Origin: Crambe crambe
Taxonomy: Eukaryota; Porifera; Demospongiae; Poecilosclerida; Crambeidae
Direction of reading: 5' to 3'
DNA: 64,000 bases
Assembly (NCBI GenBank): GCA_963924555.1
Contig: OZ004592.1
Coordinates: 2,170,001-2,234,000 of the forward strand
Shown: piece by piece, positions 59,501 to 64,000 of the stretch
How the letters are laid out: the number at the start of each line of letters is the position of its first letter
Numbering within the stretch: position 1 is the first letter of the stretch
Notes under the pieces: generated by a model
Database searches by the model: none
Told to the model about the DNA's origin: nothing
The model's input: the letters and a program-made list of their open reading frames with translations, nothing else
Position numbers and translations under genes: made by a program

Positions 59501-61994
59501 CCCGGCGCATTATCTAATTATGACGTGCAATGATGCTTCGATGTGCTACATTTAGAAATGGATTAGTATTCGATCGATCTACCATCAGGGGAGAAACTAC
59601 CAGTACAGCGCGTTAAGTTGGTTATACTGGTGCATCACAAAAGGGAGGATTTTATAACATAGGCTCTGATCGACAGATGCTGCTCATCCTTCAAGAAGAG
59701 AGCACTAAAACCAAACCTTCCAAGTCCGTCTTCTTCAAACTAGCACTGCTACTAGCACTAGGAACTCCATTCTAGACATTATGAACCAATGACATCATTT
59801 GTATTACTACGTAGAATGAACCATAGAATTACGAAAGAATAGATTTCTGTGAAAAACCTGAGCAGGCGCAGTCAGTGTGTACCAGGCTCTCTTTCTTCCC
59901 CTCCCCCCTTCCGTGTGCACACGAGAGCCTGGGGATGAGGCTAACTTCACAGTAGCTACAGGTTTTCCAGTGAGTTTACACAAGTACACAAGAACAATAG
60001 AATTATCCTTGTGCTTTGAGCATGGAAAACTGAAGTGAAAAGCACAGTACCATCTTTTGAGGACTAGTATGTTGATATTTAGCAAAAGCTTACCCACGGA
60101 GTCGAATATGTCATATCTTGACATGGCATCTCTCTCATCTTCTTCTGAGGGTCCTCTTCCCCAACCAGACTTCAAGATATCACCATAATCATTATAGTTC
60201 ACTGCACCTTCACCACTCTTCTCAAAGAACTTCAGAATGACACTATCATCATTGGATAGCAGCAAGATGTGCCATGTCTCTCTGCTATGATCCTTATCAT
60301 TGACCACTTGGATCCTTTCTCTCTTACTCCACAAACTCCAGTTGGCATGGGGTAAGCATAGACATTGATCATTGATAGTCGCTGCACTACATCTTATTTT
60401 GGTGAAGTCGTGAATTATTACGTGCTGAGCATCAGTTGTCATCGGCTTAATGGAGTCGTATCCTTCAAACATCATGTCTCCAGTATTTTTATCATTCTTG
60501 CAACTATGCACTGAGAAGGCAAGTTGTTGAGGAACTTGTGAGGAGAGGCAGGAAGTGAAGACTTTGATGAGTATTCCCTTGTCCCTGGCAGAGTGTCCAC
60601 ATGGCTTCACCCCCTGCTCATCCAGGAATGTCATGCACTCTTTGACCCACCTGCCCGAGTGACTGCAGTCACTCACAATGACTAGAACATGCCCATGAAA
60701 TATCTTGAGGTAGAGTTCTGCCAGGTCTTTGAAGGTGATGAAGCCATCCTCAAAACACCAGTCCCCTGTATTCCTCCTCCCATGACCAATGTAATGGAGT
60801 GTAGCTGAAAGTTAAAAATAAATACTATGATGAATGGACTCCGCCCCTTTTATGTTTTCTCTAATGTGATTTTAAATATCATACCTCCTCCATTGCCTGT
60901 GTAGTTATTCATGAGACTGGCTATCTGCTTGTATACACACTCTCTAGTCAGTCTCTCTCCACCAGGTCCACTCATTTCCACTCCATAGATATCCCTATCT
61001 TTAGCCAAACCATACCTAGCCTTGACTATGGTGAGGTCATCACACTGCTCCTCCCTTGGTATCCCTTGGTGCTCTAGCTTCCCCCTCGCCTCATCTGTCA
61101 GCTGAATGGCTGGTTTCCTCTCCACCACATCAGGGTGGTCCAGGGGCTCCTCTGACACTATGATCAACACATGCCTGTTACCTCTTGCACCATAGCGAGT
61201 CTTCCCTGAAATATCACTCCAGGGTACTCTAAAAGAGCTATTTGTAGACAAGGGTATATCAAAAGCCATTGTGGAGTAGCAATTACTACCTTCAGGTAAT
61301 ACTAACTGCTCATTTGAACTGTCAGCCGAAAATGCTGACTCAGAATAGGGAAAGTCCCTTTAGTGACACAAACTGTTTACAATAGTTCTTCCTTTTTTGG
61401 ACAGCTGTCACAATAACAATGTGTACTGTAATAGAGTGATGTCCTTCTAGCTAATTGCCAGCTGTATTGAGAGCATAATGAATTGGTAGAAATATTCCCA
61501 GATTGTAATGGAGAAGCTGAAGACAGGCCACTTAATATAGAAATGGTAAATGTATAATTCTCAAGCCACATTCAGCTTGATTGGATTTGAGTATCCAAGT
61601 TTGAGGATATTGAAGTGAAAATCTTGGAGGATGATCAGGACAATTGGAAATATCCTAACCTAGTTCTTTAGTTTAGATTTTCCTTAGAAAGGGGGAGGGC
61701 ACGTTATTATTGTGTGGATACTTCCCTATATAGTTATGTTTAGCAAGAAATAATCATTTTAAAAACTTTTTTTTTTCATTTGGTATAACTTAGAAACCTG
61801 AAGGGCCCCATATAGAATCCCTTAATTCTACAGGGCTTGAGGATTTCGATGGTAATTGCCAATTGACATCTTCCCCATTGTAGGCAAACTTAAAAGTGAG
61901 AAATAGAATTCCTGCTCTGACCTAGTCTGGTGTAGCCGACCCTTTGACCTTTTATTGAACTTTATAACTGTGGTCTCATAATTCTCTTTCTCTA

Positions 61995-62025
<31 letters not shown>

Positions 62026-62910
62026 GACTCCAATGGTCCCTTTGGTATGGCCCAAACTGGCTCTCCTTCTCCCACACCAAAACTCGTCTACTCCTGCCCT
62101 TCCGACTGTGCCGTCAAAATCACTTCAGGCAGTGACCATGTCGTCATCCTCACCAGCAACAACAACATCCTCACATTCGGCTGTGCGGAGCAGGGACAGT
62201 TGGGGAGGGTGCCCGAGGTGTTCAGCTTCAGAGGGGGTCGCAAGGGAACCCAGTTCCTCCTGGAACCACAGCTCATCCGGTTCCGCAAACCAAGGAACGC
62301 CCCTAAGCCAAAATTCCTGGACGTGTTTTGTGGGAGTTATCACACGTTTGCACTGACGGAGGACGAGGCTGTGTATACATGGGGACTGAACAACTATGGA
62401 CAACTAGGAACAAAAGATTCAGAATCAAGATTCCAGCCGGAGAGATTGCCAAACTGTTGGATCGACGATAACGAGACTAGTGATGTGAAAGAGAACAGAA
62501 AAGACTCGACGAAGACCTATGAAGATCTGGAGATTTCTGGTGGACAGCATCACACACTAGTTTGCAATAAGGGGAGTGTCTATGTCATGGGGCGTAAGGA
62601 ATACGGGCGGCTTGGTTTAGGAAAGGACATTTCAGAAGAGCCGTCTACACCTAGAAGAATTCCAGAGCTGAGCAAGATATCCGGTGTGTGTGCGGGAACA
62701 ATATGTTCCTTTGCTGTTAGCAAGACAGGAGAAGCTTTCAGTTGGGGGATGGGGACAAACCTGCAGCTGGGGACGGGAGAGGAAGACGACGTGTGGACTC
62801 CTGTGAGGATCACGGGAAAGAAGCTAGAGAACAGGAAGGTCATAGCAGCATCAGCAGGAGGACAGCACACTACACTTTTAGTTAGTTTACCTCAAAAGAG
62901 TAGTAAGTAA
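50563..62910 (+). CDS. RCC1: Regulator of chromosome condensation 1 (Ran GEF)
   Basis: Six exons: 50563-50731, 51275-51373, 51628-52040, 52137-52298, 52563-52748 and 62026-62910, giving 637 residues (human 421). RCC1 sits on chromatin and loads GTP onto Ran. A basic N-terminus ([25 protein letters not shown]) is followed by about a dozen imperfect 7-residue SSKEAEA-type repeats (residues ~105-215). The propeller starts at [19 protein letters not shown], matching the human order. Blade marks are [80 protein letters not shown] and the end [11 protein letters not shown]. Intron 5 is 9.3 kb and harbours two genes and several mobile elements. The last acceptor follows an (AC)n tract. The KEA repeats are an unusual extension. 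Confidence 0.95.
53193..54401 (-). CDS. Caspase-like (clan CD) protein A, nested in RCC1 intron 5
   Basis: Two exons, 54047-54401 and 53193-53935, giving 365 residues from ATG 54401 (MAKSKIQW). Exon 1 has a beta-strand-like [13 protein letters not shown] and ends NYKGNGGG. Exon 2 continues with HYVGHG, the catalytic-His segment of caspase-like peptidases, then [17 protein letters not shown] and [11 protein letters not shown]. In metacaspases and relatives the nucleophile is the Cys of D-x-C-H-x-G. Here that position is Ser, with Cys one residue earlier, so peptidase activity is doubtful. The rest ([33 protein letters not shown]) is shared with gene B. A Lys-rich end precedes the TAG. No prodomain is seen. 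It is transcribed opposite to RCC1. A TGCGCATGCG palindrome lies 86 bp upstream. Confidence 0.78.
54800..55162. mobile_element. MITE with ~37-bp inverted ends
   Basis: The ends are inverted copies beginning cctgtaaaaata and reaching gtatacc (54800-54837 and 55127-55162), differing by a 2-base indel and a few substitutions. The inside is non-coding. A clear target duplication is not visible. It lies between caspase-like gene A and the foldback element. Confidence 0.6.
55444..58179 (+). CDS. Reverse transcriptase ORF of the retrotransposon (N-terminus truncated)
   Basis: The frame is open for 911 codons; its first two codons are flanking DNA, so no true start is present. Reverse-transcriptase marks are [18 protein letters not shown], motif A with the catalytic Asp in [14 protein letters not shown] (Asp315), motif B in [15 protein letters not shown], and motif C YADD at 399-402. 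YLGSPLG and LGGLGLTNP follow. The C-terminal third has a Cys/His cluster ([13 protein letters not shown]) and a block [13 protein letters not shown]...[10 protein letters not shown]. Its acidic spacing could be a restriction-like nuclease, as in R2-type elements. I cannot name the clade. No apurinic-type endonuclease domain is seen in the part present. It lies in an RCC1 intron, sense strand. Confidence 0.85.
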   Translation: MGFINELSRLFRAYGEGSALESVALKAVMTMCALLLQKPHRTSKTRDHIACLERRLTLWKAGNLEELLLEGKTIQKRIPNRRRKDDTNSIKRNFTQEMLKGNTKAALRLINEEKRGSTLQLSDNVPCTDGGSMSVLDALKLKHPIGADPQDDALVDEAASPPDTHPVVFDSIQGKTIRAAALRTEGAAGPSGIDAHGWRRLCTSFGSASTDLCNSLALLTRRICTVLVDPEGLAPLMACRLIALNKNPGVRPIGVCETIRRIIAKAVLSVTGADIQDAAGTVQLCAGQKSGTEAAVHAMNLAFKEENSEAVLLVDASNAFNSLNHQIALRNIRTLCPSISTMLINSYRKDPELFVGGTTIHSKEGTMQGDPLAMPMYAIALLPLIKKVNPHCSVTQAWYADDASATGHLSDLRSWWDVLVFHGPAYGYHVNASKTYLITKESSFANATTIFGDTQIKITSDGHSYLGSPLGTSSFRESYVQEKVARWCHELKLLCSIAETSPQAAYAAFTHGLVNKWSYLSRTTENIGPLLQPLEDIIRTELIPTLSSRPAPNDKERDLLALPCRLGGLGLTNPSTTASEEFSASKNVTKPLVDLILAQESSYPYEAHAEQLSAVSGVKKRKRTIQNTQASSVRANLPIELQRAMDLSQEKGASNWLTVLPVEEFRFSLHKSAFRDALALRYGWQLTNTPSSYSCGHNFSVEHAFSCPTGGYPSIRHNEIRDFTAHLLSEVCHNVAIEPHLQPLQGEALHNQSSNRQNGARLDIAADGFWGSRHERAFFDVRVFNPYAPSNRNSQLTTCYRSHENAKKRSYDQRIREVEHGSFTPLVLSCTGGMGRAAINTYKRLATLISTKRDDIYSNTMGWIRCRLSFSLLRAAIMSIRGARSTIGHATREPEAPTDLITRVCHIPALD
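55450..58294 (+). mobile_element. 5'-truncated non-LTR retrotransposon insertion
   Basis: It is flanked by perfect 14-bp direct repeats actaaaagttgggt (55436-55449 and 58295-58308) and has an A-rich 3' tail (58268-58294). The 3' untranslated part is short (~90 bp). Sequence enters mid-reading frame right after the left repeat, as expected from incomplete reverse transcription. The intact long frame suggests a fairly recent insertion. Confidence 0.85.
58703..58760. repeat. Perfect 24-bp-arm palindrome
   Basis: Arms 58703-58726 and 58737-58760 (core gggatctaagttatttagag) with a 10-base loop gagggcccga, in the spacer of the foldback element. It could form a cruciform or be a tiny palindromic transposon. 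Confidence 0.85.
59138..59208. repeat. Perfect 35-bp-arm palindrome
   Basis: Arms 59138-59172 and 59174-59208 (core tactaagtgcctaaccgtag) with a single-base centre. Flanks cacaggg and tccctgtg are nearly complementary too. It sits in the right part of the foldback element and has no counterpart on the left, so it was inserted later. Confidence 0.85.
59400..59943. mobile_element. Mutator-like MITE with 9-bp target duplication
   Basis: 544 bp with inverted ends of ~75 bp starting TAGCCTCGTCCCCAGGCT (right copy one substitution, CATCC). Further in, the ends share ggggaagaaagagagcctgg. Perfect 9-bp direct repeats acttcacag lie at 59391-59399 and 59944-59952. A 9-bp duplication is typical of Mutator-like elements. 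No transposase inside. Confidence 0.8.
59807..61269 (-). CDS. Caspase-like (clan CD) protein B, nested in RCC1 intron 5
   Basis: Exon 1 is 60885-61269 (ATG 61269, [12 protein letters not shown]). Exon 2 starts at 60804 and shares phase and sequence with gene A. HYIGHG gives the catalytic-His segment and [10 protein letters not shown] the nucleophile region, again with Ser where caspase-like enzymes have Cys. [20 protein letters not shown] lies between them, and [20 protein letters not shown] and [13 protein letters not shown] follow. The C-terminus is uncertain. Either a GTAAGC donor after 60094 is used, with a later exon not found, or the frame reads on to a stop at 59807. That stop lies inside the MITE at 59400-59943, so the MITE would supply the last ~45 residues. 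It is opposite in strand to RCC1 and a paralogue of gene A. Confidence 0.72.
61995..62023 (+). repeat. (AC)n microsatellite at the last RCC1 acceptor
   Basis: About 13 AC units lead directly into ctag and the exon at 62026. They replace the usual pyrimidine tract with alternating C and A. Confidence 0.85.
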
Positions 62911-63622
62911 AACTAAGTCTTATAATAGTTATACCCTTTTTGGTACTACTTGTTACCTATTGCCTATTGTAATGTTATTGCTCTAATACACTGACACCAC
63001 AATACACGATTAATCAATGTCTGAAGTCAATGCTGGGGATTTCCAACAGAGTGAAGTAAGAGCATTGGGGTCAGAGATTAGGGTTTTCCCCCTCAAATAA
63101 AAGGTTTCCCAAAGCATGTTATCTAAGACTTCATTAAGATTTACTTCCTTTCATTCTTCAACTTAAAATTAGGTGTGGACTCAAAAATGGGTGTGGCTAG
63201 ACTAAAATGTTTGCAAACCCACACGAAACCCTGGAGATCATTTACACAAGTGTAACCGGTTGGAGTTTACAACACTAATTCTGTGTTCTCTATATTCATT
63301 ATTTTGGCTATGTCACAGGGATGCATCATTATTTTGGCTATGTCACAGGGATGCATCATAAATACTTAGGAAGAAAATGCTCAGCTCATTCGTCTTTTCT
63401 GTTATAATAAAAAAAAGACTTGCAAAGATACATACATACGTTCACCTATACATGTAGTGGAGTTTGCTAGGAGCATGTCATTTTCAGTCACTAGGTGCAC
63501 AGTGAGCTGCTACTCACCAGCTGAAAGATGTGCTGCAGAATGGAACATTAGTATGTCGACTGTACTAAGGCATGTAAACTATATGGGATGTGGTCAATGT
63601 ATTCATGATCTATGGCTTGGTT

Positions 63623-63669
<47 letters not shown>

Positions 63670-63682
63670 CACCACAACTCAC
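62911..63682. other. Region between RCC1 and the Death-domain gene
   Basis: This region holds the RCC1 3' flank, a perfect tandem copy of a 33-base unit containing attattttggctatgtcaca (about 63297-63360) and a CA microsatellite (63626-63667). No gene seen apart from the intron of the gene entering from the right. Confidence 0.5.
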
Positions 63683-64000
63683 CTTCTCTGATTTCAGAGG
63701 CAATTCCTGTCTGACCCACTGCCTCTAGGGCAGTCACCAAACTGGTCCAACTGGGAGGACCACTGGTTATGGTAACTTTGTCTTCTTCTCTTAACCACGC
63801 AGCTACCATGTCTTCTGGGAGAGTCTTCATTCGTTGCAGAGCAGGGAAGGATAATCCTAGTTTAGCACCCACTTTTATTATCTGCTCATTGTTGAGATCT
63901 CTCAGTGAATCAGTGACATTGATGAGACGATCCATAGTTAGTGGTGAGGATGTGGGGGTGGAAGGTGTGCTAGTTGGTGGAGGAACTGATGGGGCTACAT
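63683..64000 (-). CDS. Death-domain protein, partial (5' end outside window)
   Basis: One exon, 63683 to beyond the right edge, ends at a GAAG/GTGAGT donor (phase 1). It starts in the window with a Pro/Ser/Thr-rich linker (PPPTSTPSTPTSSP). About 70 residues follow that look like a Death domain: LNNEQIIKVGAKLGLSFPAL, then EDMVAAWLREED, SGPPSWTSLVTALEAVGQTG and IASEI. Conserved Trp, Leu and the SWxxLVxAL helix are present. Death domains mediate assembly of signalling complexes. The partner domains are not in this window; the next exon would lie in 62911-63682 or further left and I could not find it. The in-frame Met at 63935 is probably internal. Confidence 0.72.

Overview
The window is animal nuclear DNA. 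Its genes have many short introns with GT-AG ends, and the proteins include XKR, sideroflexin, DEG/ENaC channels, MDC1, RPA2, RCC1 and a Death domain. The compact gene spacing, the AT-rich intergenic DNA full of TAGCTA-type words and the dense small inverted-repeat elements suggest a sponge, probably a demosponge. That assignment is an inference; no marker gene in the window proves it. I built the exon models by hand from splice sites, reading phase and remembered family conservation. The phases of every multi-exon model below close exactly, except where stated.

Left third (1-24.5 kb). An XKR-type scramblase gene (-) runs off the left edge. PPT1 (-) and TDH (+) are head to head across 140 bp. 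A sideroflexin gene (-) and an unrecognised single-pass membrane protein gene (+) are head to head across 384 bp, and a shrunken pseudogene of the membrane protein gene lies just downstream.

Middle (24.5-52 kb). An 11-exon MDC1 gene (FHA, acidic SDT-like motifs, tandem BRCT) carries an intronless DEG/ENaC channel gene inside intron 4. Two further intronless DEG/ENaC genes, near-identical to each other, follow at 32.5 and 40.7 kb. These two copies are explained by a tandem segmental duplication. About 30.15-39.3 kb (copy 1) matches about 39.66-52.1 kb (copy 2), with breakpoints inside the first channel gene and inside RCC1. Copy 1 kept the MDC1 5' exons but lost the C8orf76-like, RPA2 and RCC1 genes. 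Copy 2 kept those three but lost the MDC1 exons. A 1.57-kb Ginger1-like DNA transposon with 4-bp target duplications sits in the dead RPA2 copy.

Right third (45.5-64 kb). RPA2 (-) and RCC1 (+) share a 342-bp promoter with a near-perfect E2F site. RCC1 has a 9.3-kb intron that holds two opposite-strand paralogous genes for caspase-like (clan CD) proteins. Between them lie a 5'-truncated but open 911-codon retrotransposon ORF, which split an older foldback element, and several inverted-repeat elements. A Death-domain gene enters from the right edge.

Functional reading: DNA damage response and replication (MDC1, RPA2), chromatin and Ran signalling (RCC1), mitochondrial and lysosomal metabolism (TDH, sideroflexin, PPT1), ion channels, and candidate cell-death proteins (XKR, caspase-like, Death domain). 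Nothing suggests an operon. Divergent gene pairs with shared promoters are the recurring layout.
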